Shown: positions 33,290-45,917, counted from the stretch's first letter. The stretch is DNA of 64,000 nucleotides from Bathynomus jamesi (GCA_023014485.1 JAJOZX010000877.1:1023001-1087000), one strand, 5' to 3'. A program made the numbers and translations. Notes: a model not told the origin generated them from the letters alone.

Positions 33290-35660
33290 TTAACTTTCAG
33301 CAAAATCCTTTTTGATTTCTACGTCTGGCATCAGACTATGTGAACTCATTCTAGCTCTGATTAAACCATCTCGTGCTTCAAACTCAAATACCGAACTTGA
33401 AGAATCCATCACTAATTTAACACAACGCTCCACATTCTGGGTATGATTGGCTGGGTATGATTGGGATAATTTGGAATATTCAATGCGTTTTCTTTGATAA
33501 CTAAAATGTCTGCTTTTGTTCGCTTCATTGTAAGAGGTGGCTCACTTAGTTTAGTATCATTCCAATTAATTATTTCATGCCAGTCTCATTTCGTATGTCC
33601 ATGATTTTGCTAACAGCTTTTTCACGTTTTTCCTAAGCTGAGTCTCACAACATTGCCAGGAGAATATTTTCCGGGTGAGCAAAGTATGCATTTCGGGATA
33701 CAGGAATCCCTTAAAATTCGTCTCGTTTCGAATTTCGTCGTTTCGCAGATTCGTCGTCAATCTTAACAATTTCTACTTATTGTCTAGGCAAATGCTTAAC
33801 CCTATTAATAGCAAAAAAACATGCCTTGGACCATCTATGTAATTCGGTCTGCACTTAATGTCAAACCAATTAGGACCATAATTTGTTACAATGAAGTGTG
33901 TTATTATGTAAAGTTTTTTTTTGGTTTCACCGTTGAAACATAACACCTACAAACCCAATTAGCAAGAGTTAACCATCTAGCATGACTAAGAGGACCTGGC
34001 TTCACATGAGCAAGGTGTTCATCAACTGTACCATTTCTGATTGCTGAAATAATGTGGTATAAGTACCACACTCACCATCAACAATGTGTTGTGGCAGATA
34101 TAATAGTTCTTTACAACTAGTTATAGGTTTGAATTGTACTACTGAATTTTTTTCACAAAACTCAATGGCTTTCCCAATAGGACCAACAAAGGTATTTGCC
34201 CCAGATGTTGTACCATCCAATGTTTCAAAAATATGTCTTAGCGGTAATTCATTTGTATGAAGCATACAAATGAACCATTGAAATGGCCTACCAAGTGCTT
34301 TCTTCGTAACATGAATCACACCTCCTTTATAACCAGTGTTGGCATTTGTGCTATTACAGCCTATTACAGCTGTATCATTTTGTAGATGTCTCTCTTTAAT
34401 AACTGACAATACTGAATTTGTTATGTCTGCAGCCTTGCTCGATGATGGTGTCTGACGGGTAATATACTCCCCACCTGGTTCAGCAATCATTACATAGTGT
34501 TCTTCACTCTTCTTTTCACTGTACCACCTATCATTGACTTTCACGTTACTTAAAGGCTGATCGACCATCGAAGTATATGGAAGTAATAGGATTCACTTTA
34601 TCACTTTTCAAGTTTTTTGAAGTATTTCTTTTCTCTCGGCACTTTAATTCTGTCTATTACGAGATGGTTATCTTCTTTGGTGATCATACCAACGTCTGTC
34701 AAAGTTACATTTGCAATAGCAGCAGTAGCACGATCTGATACACCAAATCTATATGCCTGCATTGCAACATACAGCAAAGACATTCTCATTTGGTTTCCAG
34801 TATTTTCAAAACCACAATCTTCAGTTTCCATTATCCCATTGTCACTGTCTTCATATGAAGAATTTTCTTCCAAGTTCAAAGGCTGAACTTCAGTGGAACG
34901 ATTGATGGTTTTCTTTTCTTTACTTACTTGTTCTGAGAGCTTCCTCTTGTATCTCTTTTGTAAAAATTGTGTAGCATGCACATCTACACTACTGTACGGT
35001 CACTCCTCTGATCAAGTAGAAACTATAATTCCTCTTTTGGTACTCCGACATATGCAATCTGTGTGAATTTCTTCACAATTATTACTGCATCCTATGTCTG
35101 TATGAGATTTTAAATTACATTTACAGGCACATATATTAAAAAAATTATTGAGACTGTTCATATACTATATTCCTATTTTAGTTTCACTGATGTTTTTGAT
35201 CTACTCAACGTTGCTGTTCTTTCTGTGAATCTTGTTACCATTTGAAACAGCTTTTTCCTGAACTGTGGGGATTGATGTTTGCTGCCAAAGTTTTAGTACC
35301 TCCTGAGTTATTTGCCTAATGATTGGCTTGTTAACGGCATTTTTCCTTTCTTTGAGATAGAGAAAGTACCGAACTAGTTGAAATTAGTTGACAAAAGATC
35401 ATGGGGTAACTTCTCAGGAGTTCCAAACATACAATGTTGCTTAGAATGCCTTGTGCTCACAAACTTTTTCCTTGCTGAATAGCATGGGGAACTTGAAAAC
35501 GTAGATGCTGCTGCATGGAAAGCTGTTGGTGAAGAGATGCTGCAAGAGGGGATGTTGCTAGCTTGATGTGAAGAAGGATGTTGTTTCAGTTGTGGAGACA
35601 CTGGTGTGTGGGATGATGATTCCACGTCTGCTCTTCTAAGGCGGATTATTAACTGATAAA
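33290..35660 (-). pseudogene. FAM-2 copy B: old, heavily decayed
   Basis: Minus-strand homologue of 7904-10148. From high to low coordinates: MFGTPEKLPHDLLSTNF, YFLYLKERKNAVNKPIIRQI, a Cys cluster (CACKCNLK, CSNNC), a basic KRYKRKLSE, YRFGVSDRATAAI and VTLTDVGMI. In the longest frame 34002-34568: EEHYVMIAEPGGEYI, AVIGCNSTNANTGYKGGVI (the conserved Asp is Asn here), CMLHTNELPLRHIFETLDG and FVGPIGKAIEFCEK. After another shift come SHARWLTLANW and the C-terminal FEARDGLIRARM at about 33340. It has numerous stops. Domain order equals copy A, confirming one conserved family. About 1 kb of its flanks shows no recognisable terminal repeat. Confidence 0.7.
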
Positions 35661-36158
35661 TAAGGACAAAACCTCAAATAAATTTCAGTGAATTTTAATT
35701 GGTTAAGGAAAAACAACAAATATTTACTGAGTTTAGTCACGTTAATCAAATGTACATTGTAACAAGTGTAACAAAATATTTTTTTATCTAATTTCTTATA
35801 GCATACTCACTAGCTTCTTACCTCTGGATTCTGTAGCTGGGGGACAACTACTGCAGCTGGCGGTCAGGCGACCTGTGGTGCCTGGGGAGTCAGAAGACAC
35901 GATGCATACAAGTATGCAGTACGACCTTCGTAGGAATATTTAAATCTAGGAATGACGCAAAATAATATATTAAAGTTATAAAAATTTATAATTGTGGTTT
36001 CATAATGACATTACTGGGGATTATTCATATGATGTAATGTTGCAAAAATGGGGCGGTTAGAGAAACCTGGAACAATTTGTATCATTATATCCTTTTTTTC
36101 TCAGCAAAAATTACAATAAAATATTAGTGTCATTGTAAATTATCATTTTCACTCCGCC
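35661..36158. other. Spacer, nothing recognised
   Basis: No gene or repeat supported. A short GGCGGTCAGGCGACCTGTGG stretch near 35858 is GC-richer than its surroundings. Confidence 0.45.
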
Positions 36159-36159
36159 C

Positions 36160-36246
36160 TAATATATATATATATATATATATATTATTATATATATATA
36201 TATATATTATATATATATATAGATAGATAGATAGATAGATAGATAG
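36160..36246. repeat. (TA)n / (TAGA)n microsatellite
   Basis: TA runs with TT breaks followed by about six TAGA units. Confidence 0.9.
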
Positions 36247-37030
36247 TTCCTACGGAACCGCGACAATCTTCAGGGTACACTCAGAGCTCCATCGGGATAT
36301 TACCAGTGTCGCCGTCGTTTCAGACTTATTTTTTTAATGAAAATCATTTAATATCATGAAAAAAGGGGATATAATGAAGGTTAGGCTAGATTAGGTTAGA
36401 TTTAGTTAGGTTATTAATTAGGTTTCTTAGATCTGTTTAAATGTCGCCATCCACAACTGAAAATGTGAAAATATCGGGGTTTTCTAAGGTAATCAAACAT
36501 GTATATGTTTAATTTGAAAGACATTATAATAATGAAACAGAATCGAATTCCAGAAATGAAGTACGTAAACAGTTTCGATAGAATGGTTACAAAAATAAAC
36601 ATTCGTAAATACTTCAAATATAAAATATAAAATACTCAAAACAATGATCCCATTAAAGAGAACTTAAAAAAATTAATTGAAATACTCCCAATAAAACATA
36701 AAAGAAAGAATTTGAGGTCTTCAAAGAAAATCAAAATATTTATTTTTCTTTGCGAAGGTAAAAATAAATAAACGATGAATTACAAAAGTGTGGATGAAAG
36801 GCTTCATTTCATTGAATGATGACTTTGGAAAACATTTCTAAAATACCAGAACACAATACGAATTGCTGATGTGCCTTACAAATGTGGATGAAATGACAGA
36901 AAATAAGCTTTTCATGCGAGAGCTGAAGTACAATCCTGCTGACAGACATTATGTAGGTTCGGTATGAAGTGAAATCTCTTTATGAGGATCATGGACATAA
37001 AACTCACTCACTCATATGAATTACTTCTCA
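36247..37030. other. Spacer, nothing recognised
   Basis: Contains GGTTAGGCTAGATTAGGTTA near 36380 (arthropod telomere-like TTAGG words) but no gene. Confidence 0.45.
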
Positions 37031-37223
37031 TTTCCCCGATTCAAGAAGGAGACTAGAGACCAATTGACTGGGAAAATACTCCAGGAGGAAACGTTAGGCT
37101 AGAGACAGCGAATGTTGGAACTCCCGCTTCTCCTCTCCCTGTCCTCCTAAGCTGAACTTTTTCCGTGTCTTACCTACCATGAGAGCAGTCCAGCATGCTC
37201 TCAAAAACACATTTCTCCCTCTA
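37031..37223 (+). repeat. Interspersed repeat, inverted relative of 44890-45100
   Basis: Matches the reverse complement of 44890-45100 through TCCAGCATGYTCTCAAA, ACACATTTCTCCCTCTATTC and CTCCAGGAG-like words. It stands just before LINE-A endonuclease text, so may be LINE-A 5' or 3' untranslated sequence. Confidence 0.55.
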
Positions 37224-37229
37224 TTCCTC

Positions 37230-37264
<35 letters not shown>
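37224..37264. repeat. (TA)n microsatellite
   Basis: Pure TA run inside the repeat block. Confidence 0.9.
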
Positions 37265-37267
<3 letters not shown>

Positions 37268-37429
37268 TGTTACACAATACACAATGTTTTCAGAAGAAAA
37301 AATGACAGTCTTTAAGAGCCTCGGAGTCCGCTTCTCTCCCTTCTGGATTCCCCGCTGTCGGTACTGGGAACGCAGAGTCAGGCAGCGGGGCTGGTTTACT
37401 ACCAGTTCGAGATGTCCTGGGCGTCTGTC

Positions 37430-37880
37430 TGATTCACTTTTCATAAACTTCTCCAACATTCGTGGTCTTTTCGTAAATTTTCAATCTGTCGAACAATATC
37501 GCTCCTCTAAACGTCCTAACTGAAACTCAGGTGTATAAGACCGCAATCCCTTTTCTGTACCCTCCTACGTTATACTCAATTTCATTCTAAAAATGGATGT
37601 TGGGTATATGTACGCAACGATCTAATGTGCTCTCATATTCTCGATCTTGAATCCTCCGAAATCTATACCCTCTGGCTATACCCTCTGCCAATCTCAAACT
37701 AAATACATCCGCGCTGTCTACCTTTCTCCTAATTCTACTGACTTTCCAGAACTCTCTGTCTACCTCACTTCCAAAGTGAGGTAGACACATGCAGAACACA
37801 TTCTATCGCATTCCCCTTTCACTGAAATCTCCATTTTAGGTGATTTCAATGTTCACCACCACCTTTATCTTTCCTTCAAT
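37430..37880 (+). mobile_element. LINE endonuclease fragment (probably LINE-A type)
   Basis: Plus-strand pieces in several frames: FINFSNIRGLFVNFQSVEQY, RAVYLSPNSTDFPELSVYL and ISILGDFNVHHH. The last is the GDFN box of the LINE apurinic-like endonuclease. Ends where an oppositely oriented LINE 3' end begins. Confidence 0.65.
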
Positions 37881-37884
37881 TTCT

Positions 37885-38110
37885 TTTTTTTATGCAGGAA
37901 GGAGGGGCCAAGGGCGGGCCACGTAAAAATTCCCCTCCCCCCCCTATATAAGAAGGAAAGAACCGAAATCAAAGTCTCCAAGGATCACGATGCCATTTTT
38001 TTTTATTTTGAAAAGATTGTGTAGTGTGTAAAATGCATGTATGTGTAGTGAAGAACAGAGGGAGAAGTGTGTTCCTGAAAGCATGCTGAACCGCTTACAG
38101 GGTAGATGAG
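37885..38110 (-). repeat. LINE 3'-end repeat, tail-to-tail with the preceding fragment
   Basis: Poly-T then ATGCAGGAAGGAGGGGCCAA is the complement of the LINE-A 3' end seen at 2032 and 27128. Continues into AAAATGCATGTATGTGTAGTGAAGAA shared in part with 44880-44920. Confidence 0.6.
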
Positions 38111-38195
38111 AATTAGAGCGCTAGCTATGATAGCACCCTCACAATCATCGTTCAGTTACCCTCACAATCATCGTTCAGTTTTGGGTTTTTTGTGG

Positions 38196-38362
<167 letters not shown>

Positions 38363-39068
38363 CGAGGAGTGATCAAAAAGTATCGATAATTTTATTGCTA
38401 CGGCCAAATGAATGCAAATAAGAAATAATCGTTTACATATGTGAGTCTTCCTGCCCTCTGGCGTCTGCAGTCTGAAGCAAAATCTGCTATCATGAGTCAG
38501 TAGTTGGTTGGAGCGCTTAAAAGGAAGGTGTGTTTTGCAGTACGTATAGATATCTGAAATGGAACAACAAGCGTTCGGAGACAAACGAAATGATTAAAAC
38601 AGCTTTTGGAAATGATTCTCTCAGTGTAACTAACGTTTGCAAATGGCACAAAAAGTTTAAAAATGAAGAAACATTTGCTCGTACCAGAAATCGAATCTGT
38701 TGGACATTTTCATCCGTACGAGAAGTGGAAGGGCGGCCACTGCGTTCCTTGTCTTCAAGCGATGTTTCTCCATTTTTAAACTTTTTATCCCATTTGTAAA
38801 CGTTAGCTACACTGAGAGCACCATTTCCAAAAGCTGTTTTAATCATTTCGTTCGTCTCCGAACGCGCGTTGTTCCATTTCAGATACGTACTGCAAAAACA
38901 CACCCTCCTTTTAAGCGCTCCAACCAACTACTGACTCATGGTAGCAGATTTTGCTTCAGACTGCAGACGCCAGAGTGTAGAAAGACTCACATATGTAAAC
39001 GGCTATTTCTTATGTGCATTCATTTGGCCGTAGCAATAAAATTATCGATACTTTTTGATCACTCCTCG
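38363..39068. mobile_element. Foldback mariner: two head-to-head 5' halves, 706 bp
   Basis: CGAGGAGTGATCAAAAAGTA at the left and its complement at the right are only the outermost part. The complementarity continues for about 320 bp on each side (38363-38684 against 38748-39068) with few mismatches, leaving a middle of about 60 bp. Each arm carries a mariner N-terminus (EMIKTAFGN, WHKKFKN or WDKKFKN). The longer minus-strand frame, 38517-38927, continues GETSLEDKERSGRPSTSRTDENV across the middle. TA flanks both ends. No catalytic domain remains. Confidence 0.9.
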
Positions 39069-39099
<31 letters not shown>

Positions 39100-39227
39100 T
39101 AATGATAAGATGGTGCACCTTCACTCACAAACCACACTGTGTATTTAATGCAAATATACTTTTAATGAAAATAAAATATATATAAAATTATAAACCTGAT
39201 AAAAATATATCTAAAATCTGATTTTTT

Positions 39228-39564
39228 AAAAATTTTTAAACATTTTTACTGTCCCAACTCTAGTTAGAGTCATGGACTTCACTCATTTTTTAAACATCTG
39301 GTGATTGCCAATTCAGTTTACGATGAATGCGTTTCTTAGAATTTACTTTAGCTGGGACAAATATCTAACGTAACAGCTGAGTTAACATTACGTATTGTGT
39401 GGAAACTAATTTTCACTAAAAACATTCAAGATTCATTCTGCCCATACTTTACAACTGAACGTAATATTTCATATCTTTTAGATACAACAGTGATATTATT
39501 TTCATCTGATTTTGTTTTTCACCAATAAACTACCCAGTTTAAATGTTTGGGAGTCGATCGGTGA

Positions 39565-39600
<36 letters not shown>

Positions 39601-39650
39601 ACACATGCGCTTTTCACCAAGGACAGTAACTCATACTAAATCAATCATAT
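39228..39650 (+). repeat. Interspersed repeat with (AC)n, inverted pair with 47700-48115
   Basis: About 370 bp align with the complement of 47745-48115: TTAGAGTCATGGACTT, GGTGATTGCCAATTCAGTTT, CTAACGTAACAGCTGAGT, CAACAGTGATATTATTTTCA and GGGAGTCGRTCRG. An (AC)n tract is at the same place in both. Non-coding, class unknown. Confidence 0.8.
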
Positions 39651-39845
39651 CCATCTTGATAAAATAAAATGGTATAGTGATGCATCGAGGTAGACAGAAA
39701 TGGATCAGTTTGGGAATTTCCCCGAGAGATCCTCACGATCGTTTATGAGCTATAAATTTAAGGAAATCTTGGAAAAATAACGCTTTTATGAGATGTATTT
39801 GAGGGTGAGGGAAGATCAACTAAGGATAGGCCATTCTTCTCCAAA

Positions 39846-39892
<47 letters not shown>

Positions 39893-39895
<3 letters not shown>

Positions 39896-41404
39896 AATAA
39901 AACTACAAAGGAAAGGAAACACAGAATGGTGCTCAGGCGCTTTCGTCTAATGACATCCTCAGGAACACTGAAGTACATAAAGAGTTACAACCTATATATA
40001 GTTACAGAAAAAAACAAAAAAAAAACGGAGAAATAAAAATTAAAATTAAAAATTAAACATTAAAGGATTGTGGGAGGAGCATACAAATTTGTAAGGAAAA
40101 ACTACCGATTTTTAGCACAAGATCAAATGAATTGTTTCCAACCAATGTTATAGATAATTTAAAAAAAAAATACAAATTTATACTGGAAGTCTGCCCGGGT
40201 TTTAGCACTCTGCCCTTCTTGTTTAAGTTCGATGTATATAAAAATAAATTGAAAAATAAAAGTTATTAGAGTAGCATACAAGTTTACCAAAGTTTTAGCG
40301 TTCTACCCTTCTTATCTAAATCCATTCTGAACGAATTCAAAACAAGAGGATCGAGTTGAAAAAGACCTTTGCTTATGTTGAAGTTATTTGTAAGTTGGAT
40401 AATGGCAGACTCAAGAATATTTCTATTAACAATGTTGCTAGAGTGAAATAAAACTGAAGCATTATTCCAATCAATACAGTGGGATAACTGACAAATGGAC
40501 AAAAAGGGCACTGGACGACTGTCCTGTTCTAACGGAATATTGATACTGTTTTCTACGTGTGTGCAAATCCTTTCCCGTCTGACCTATGTAAAAGGAATTA
40601 CATTGTTTACAACCAATTTTATAGATAATGCCTGAATTATTGGTAGGGCTATTTTTTACTATGATATTTTTCACAATATTGTTATATGAAAATACTACAT
40701 TAATATCCAAAAGTTTAAGTATATTAGCAATGCCTAAAAAGCCCGGGAAAAATGGAAGTACTAAAATATTTTTGACAAAGTACGAGTGTTATTATTCACA
40801 CGATAGAAAGTTCGTTTTGCCTTGTTGAGACAAGATTCCATAAACGCAGATGGATAACACAGATCACTTCCAATACCGTTGATTTTTTCTAATTCGGCAT
40901 CGATGTATTCCGGACTGGCGATCCTAAGGGCGCGGAGAAACATTGAAGAAAAAATGGCCTTCTTAGTGGGGTGTCATGTCCCGAGTAAAAGTGTACGTAG
41001 GACAAATTGTTTGTTTTTCCGATAGATACTAAACTTAAAACCTGGGCTTTCCCTATGTACACGCACATCCAAAAACGAGATTGAGTTGTCTTGTTCCACT
41101 TCTAAAGTAAACTTAATGGAGGGGACTTGATCATTTAACTGAAGGAGGAAGTTATCCAGGTCACGATTCATGGGCCAGATACACAAAATATCGTCGACGT
41201 ACCGCAACCAAGGGATGCCAACCCCCAGGATTCTCGGAATGTAAGTAATTTCGAAAAACTCCATATAAATATTGGAGAGGAGGGGCGACAAGGGGTTGCC
41301 CATGACCATCCCAAAAACTTGTTGATAAATAATACTCGTTATTGAAAGTGAATTTACAGTCTTTGATGCAAAGCTTAATAAGTTCAAAAACAATGTGTGA
41401 AGGT
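39893..41404 (-). mobile_element. PLE-1 copy 3, 5'-truncated
   Basis: Minus strand. 3' terminus GATGAATAAAACTACAAAGG at 39893 next to (TA)n. GIY-YIG domain at 40471-40710 (GIIYKIGCKQCNSFYIGQTG). FLRALRIASPEYIDAEL near 40880. RT from about 41400 with GMVMGNPLSPLLSNIY, RYVDDILC and DNSISFLDVRVH. Truncation at FELIKLCIKDC next to another simple-repeat tract. Shifts near 41000 and 40500. Confidence 0.88.
39929..39968 (-). ncRNA. Hammerhead-ribozyme-like motif, PLE-1 copy 3
   Basis: As at 14729-14768 with one substitution: CTTGAGC has become CCTGAGC, which changes the U of the cleavage triplet and breaks the AGCGCT palindrome to AGCGCC. Probably inactive. Confidence 0.45.
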
Positions 41405-41540
41405 ATATATACACACACACAGTATGTATATATATTATATATATATACATATATACACACACAGTGTTTATGTATATATATATATATACACACAGTATGT
41501 ATATATATATATATATAATATATATATATATATATAAACA
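41405..41540. repeat. (TA)n/(AC)n compound simple repeat
   Basis: Several TA runs separated by CACACAGTGT-like words. Confidence 0.9.
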
Positions 41541-42398
41541 CCCTGAGAATATATATTGAGATTGAACGACTAATCCAAATAGTTACTGCACACCACAAAG
41601 AACTGTCGTTTAAGTTTCCTGCAGGAGCGTTATGTACCGAATCCTTCCACAGATTCAGACGGGGTTTGTTTCACTCTTGCTGTCATTCGACCAAAACCGA
41701 ATTCAAGTATCATGAAAATTAATTTTTAATGCTTCATAACCCCAAGATACCTTCTGTTTTAAGTATCCTTAATGGTTACCAATTAACCTAACAAGAAACT
41801 AGAGAACTCAAAAAGCGATTTCATACCTCTGATTCTCTCTTCATTGACACATAATAGGGATGTTAATTTAACTTGTTCTTAATCGAAGAAGAAACTCGTT
41901 AATCACGTAATAATTAATTAATCAATGAAGAAGGCTACAAAGTGACCGCGCTCAAGTCAACTTATGCCGCCTATTGTGCTAACTCATGGATTTTATCACC
42001 AGCATCAATAGGAGTAGAACCTCCAACATCAGTACTTACTCAAATATGGTAATGGTGTAACATTTCAGTGCACATTAAGTTACCAGCATCTTTCTTTGAA
42101 GATATTTAGAAGATAATCTAGACCTTTAACAGAGGGACTTATTAATATCATATTATCAGTATACAAAAGTTATTTATCCTCATGTCATCTACTGGTTGGT
42201 ATATTGGTTAAAAGATACATTCCACTGCCAAAGAAATAATTCACTTTGCCTCAAATACCTTTTATTTATATTAGTTTTCAGAACATTTTGAAAAGTAGAG
42301 AACTGACTTTATACTGCGACAAGTAACCGAGGTGTTAATAGAAATTGCCATACCCGCCAATGTTATAAAGATAAGAGGGCTAGCATTCCATATCTCGT

Positions 42399-42399
<1 letters not shown>
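41541..42399. other. Spacer, nothing recognised
   Basis: About 850 bp of AT-rich DNA with no supported gene, repeat or RNA. Confidence 0.45.
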
Positions 42400-42419
<20 letters not shown>

Positions 42420-42431
<12 letters not shown>

Positions 42432-42886
42432 GGAAAATACTTGAGAGTTTTGTTCCTAACCTTAGAAATGAAATAGAAAAAAACTGGAATAAGAGAAGAG
42501 GCAGATTTTGTACTGTCCCAGCTGCGATGGGACAGGGGGCCATGAAAACGAGGATGGAAAATACCCTCAGAATACGAGGCCCAAAGCTTTTTAATGCCCT
42601 GCCAAAAGAAGTGAGGAACCTCCAGCACACCAACCTGAATAACTTAAGAAACAGCTGGACAAATTCCTATGCAACGTCCCTGACTAGTGACCAGCCATGC
42701 GTGGCTGACTACGAGGGCAGGAGAAGGTTAGATAGCAATTCCCTCCTTCACCAAATCCCGCAAGTGAGGAGGGATGTTGCAGAGGGGTTGATCGCAGGTC
42801 GATCCTGAACCGTCATTCAAACTCACATAGAGTAACATAAAGTAAGTGAGAACAATAAATTTAAATAAGAATGATCATATCAATCG

Positions 42887-42921
<35 letters not shown>

Positions 42922-42955
42922 CATTATTATTATTATAACTGTACATAAGGTGTAA
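42420..42955 (+). mobile_element. LINE-B-type 3' fragment with (ATT)n tail
   Basis: Plus-strand frame reads WKILESFVPNLRNEIE, KTRMENTLRIRGPKLFNALP, KEVRNLQ, then DYEGRRRLDSNSLLHQIP and ends GLIAGRS near 42808. The layout equals the C-terminus of LINE-B at 55821-56186 (VVRGPKLFNQLPK, ESNSLLHQA) but is diverged, so it is a sister family. A 3' UTR of about 80 bp leads to (ATT)n at 42890-42950. 5' end cut at a (TA)n tract. Confidence 0.75.
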
Positions 42956-43059
42956 ATTACATTCAAATAGATTAAACGTTGATTCATTAAAAGTGAATGT
43001 TATTAAAGCTACAAAACGTAATTTGCAATTATTCAGTTTTCACAAAAATGTTTAACCAT

Positions 43060-43480
43060 CATGGAGACATTACACATCCTCATCTAACACCTATACCTAT
43101 TTTATTCCAATCACTCAAAGTACCATTCTCTCTTACAAATACCTGACTCTTATATAAATTTTACACTCTTCAATAAAATACCAACTATACCGGGCACTTG
43201 CCACAAGCCATCTATTTATCTCATCATGTGCTTTCACAAAATCTATAAACAGTATCTTTAGCCCTTATGCTTTCCCCATGAACTGTTGTACTGTAAACAG
43301 TTCATTCATAATCCCCTGTCTTTCCTGAAACTTACTTGTTCAGTACCAATCATACCCTCAGTTACTCTTTTTACTCTCTCATACAGTAACCATACATCTT
43401 ACTCGGTACACTCGGTATACAACTACACCGATTAATTTTGTACTCTCTCCTATCACTTTTATATAACGTCACCACAAATG
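43060..43480 (-). mobile_element. RTE-like LINE fragment
   Basis: On the minus strand GIMNELFTVQQFMGKA then LKILFIDFVKAHDEINRW recalls RTE motif A text (VDLEKAYDRV) and its upstream region. Heavily decayed, with no YADD box. Confidence 0.45.
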
Positions 43481-43639
43481 CTTTAATTCAGTCATCAAAA
43501 ACTTTCCTCTTAGTAGTAAAAATATTTTAAATAACCATACTTTTTATGCAGAATATACATTGATATAAACTAATAGCAAGTAGAGGAACATCTGTAGTTG
43601 ACAATCCCAGGAGTGAAAGACACAAAAACTGTCTAACAA

Positions 43640-44200
43640 AGATGAGCAAAGCATGAAGATATTATTTTTAGAGGACAGAAAGGAAATAAAAGTTGAATAG
43701 GTAACATAATTGGCAGAAGGCTTTGGTGTCGTTGTCCATTCATCAACAGTACGAAGGGAACTTTTGAAATCAGGATTTCAAAGATGGGTCAGTAAGAAAG
43801 CCTCTATTAAAAAGGGGAGCAAGGTTAAAAAGTTGAAATATGTAGAACACAGAAATTGGACTATGAAACAGCGATCAAAGGTGCTTTGGAAGGATGAGTC
43901 ACAAAAAGTTTCAATTATTTGGTTGTAATTGAAGATAGTGTGTAAGACAATGAACATCTGAAACCTATAAAGAACCTCGTTTGAAACCAACAGTTAAGCA
44001 TAGAGTAGGTTCAATTCAAGTTTTCTAGGGGGTTTATCTCAAGTGGGGACGGTGGTAAAGTCTGGTGGACTGTTATGATTGCCTCAAACTAATTAAGTCT
44101 TGAAATGGGCAATGAATGTTGTACAAAAATTAAATAAATAAATACTAGACCCACAGGGGAAGGATAGACAATGTTTGAGGAAATTAGCTCTAACTAAACG
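43640..44200 (+). pseudogene. Tc1-like transposase fragment
   Basis: VVVHSSTVRRELLKSGF, then KYVEHRNWTM and VLWKDES (first catalytic position, with DES kept). Further text PTVKHRVGSIQVF corresponds to TVKHGGGSVMVW of active Tc1. Second and third catalytic regions not seen. Ends undefined. Confidence 0.65.
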
Positions 44201-44446
44201 GATTCTAAGTTGAAGCCCAAATTGACAAGTTTAGTAGAGAAGGGGAGATACATGTATGTGTTACCTTTCAAAATAAATTTGTAGTTTCAAGCTTGTTCAG
44301 GTCCCTTCAGATAAATAGCATGCCTAAATGGGCATGAACAACATGAGATTTGGAGCCACTGTAAACCATTTCAGGTTGGTATACCATTTCTGTCAGTTTT
44401 CTCATATTAGCTAAGGTCAAGAGTTAGAATGCAAATGAAAATATGG

Positions 44447-44720
44447 GTTTATAACAATTATTTGTAAGTGTTCCCAGAACCATTTCACTGTATTTAAAGG
44501 AAGAGAGTATGGTGTGACCTACTCAAATGATAGATCTCAATATCAGTGAAGTTGTATAGGTCTATTTAGATAAAGAAAAAGTAAAAAGGAATTTATGCAA
44601 CTTAGACGGTCTGTGGAAGGTCTTGGAAGAAGCTTGGAACACCATACCACAAGAGTTTATAACAGTTATTTGAAAATGTTCCTAGAAGCATTTCAGTGTA
44701 TTTGAAGAAAAAAGGCGTAC
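44447..44720. repeat. Direct repeat, two units of about 65 bp
   Basis: GTTTATAACARTTATTTG...GTTCCYAGAASCATTTCA at 44447-44510 recurs at 44655-44715. Non-coding. Confidence 0.6.
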
Positions 44721-44747
44721 ACACATGCTATTAGTTTACATTTTTTT

Positions 44748-45100
44748 TGTGTAGGAAGGAGATGCCAAGGGCGAGCGCCCGCAAAAATGCCCCTCTATAT
44801 TAGAAGGAGCCGAAATCAAGGTCTGAGACTCACAATGCCAGTTCTTGTTTTAAATTTTCAAAAAACTGCGTAGCGTGCAAAATGCATGTATGTGTAGTGA
44901 AGAATAGAGGGAGAAGTGTGTTTGAGAACATGCTGGACTACTCACAGGGTAGATTAGACACAGAAAAAGATCATATAAAGAGGACAGTGACAGGAAAAAC
45001 GGGAGTTCGAGCACTCCCTGTCTCCTGTCTAACGTTCTCCCCGGAGTACTTCCCTGGTCGATTGGTGTCTACAATCTCCTCATCCGTATATATACTATAT
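44748..45100 (-). repeat. LINE 3'-end repeat (inverted relative of 37031-37223)
   Basis: Begins on the plus strand as poly-T, then GTAGGAAGGAGATGCCAAGG, the LINE-A-type 3' end in minus orientation. The region to 45100 contains the complement of 37031-37223. Confidence 0.55.
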
Positions 45101-45863
45101 AAATATGGTTATTCAAAATATTTTTACCACTACATCCACATTTACCACGATGAGGTGTCAAGTGAGATAATAGCTAAAGGGTTGTATACTTTTTAATAGA
45201 ACTTGGCGACGAATACCTTTTGTTCCCCAAAGTGGAACAGTGCGGACACGCTTATTTCTCAAATAGGGCAACTCACTCTTAACTGATTTACTCTCGAATC
45301 ATTTAACGTGTTAAGTAATTTTGCGTATATACTTTTTCCCCACCCAAAACTATGCTTTCTTGTTGGTGCACAGCCTCACATGATTCGTTCAGCGCATCCG
45401 CGTCAGCGAGCCACCAACAGGAGGCGTTTCGATCCCAAGACGCATGACTCACCACCACCTCTGCGTCACGAACTGATGCAGACAGCCCGCCTCACACCGG
45501 TATCTGAGCTTGGGACGTCGTGGCGTGCTATAGAGCTAAAGATTATTTAAAAACAACATCCGCGGTGAGGTACGAATCACTTTGGAACGCAGCCTCTAGC
45601 GCTACAACTCCTGCACCGCATTCACCGTACAACCCTCAATAACTTTTCCTATACATCAAGGCTAACTGCTATAACGACTTAGAAGATTTCCTCACCCATC
45701 GCTACGAAATGTGATCAGTACTATGATGTGAATGAAAGAAGGGGAAAAACAGTGTATGAAGTGAAAAAAAATGTGAACTATGTAAGTTATACGAGTAAAT
45801 GTACGTAAATGCAAAATTGAATTAAAAAAGAATATGAACTTTTTTTCAGCTACATTCCTTTAT
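45101..45863. other. Spacer with a GC-richer stretch
   Basis: 45360-45540 is richer in CG than its surroundings but its open frames carry no recognised motif. Confidence 0.4.
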
Positions 45864-45878
45864 TATTATTATTATTAC

Positions 45879-45917
<39 letters not shown>
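45864..45917. repeat. (ATT)n microsatellite
   Basis: About 17 ATT units with one ACT variant. Confidence 0.9.
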
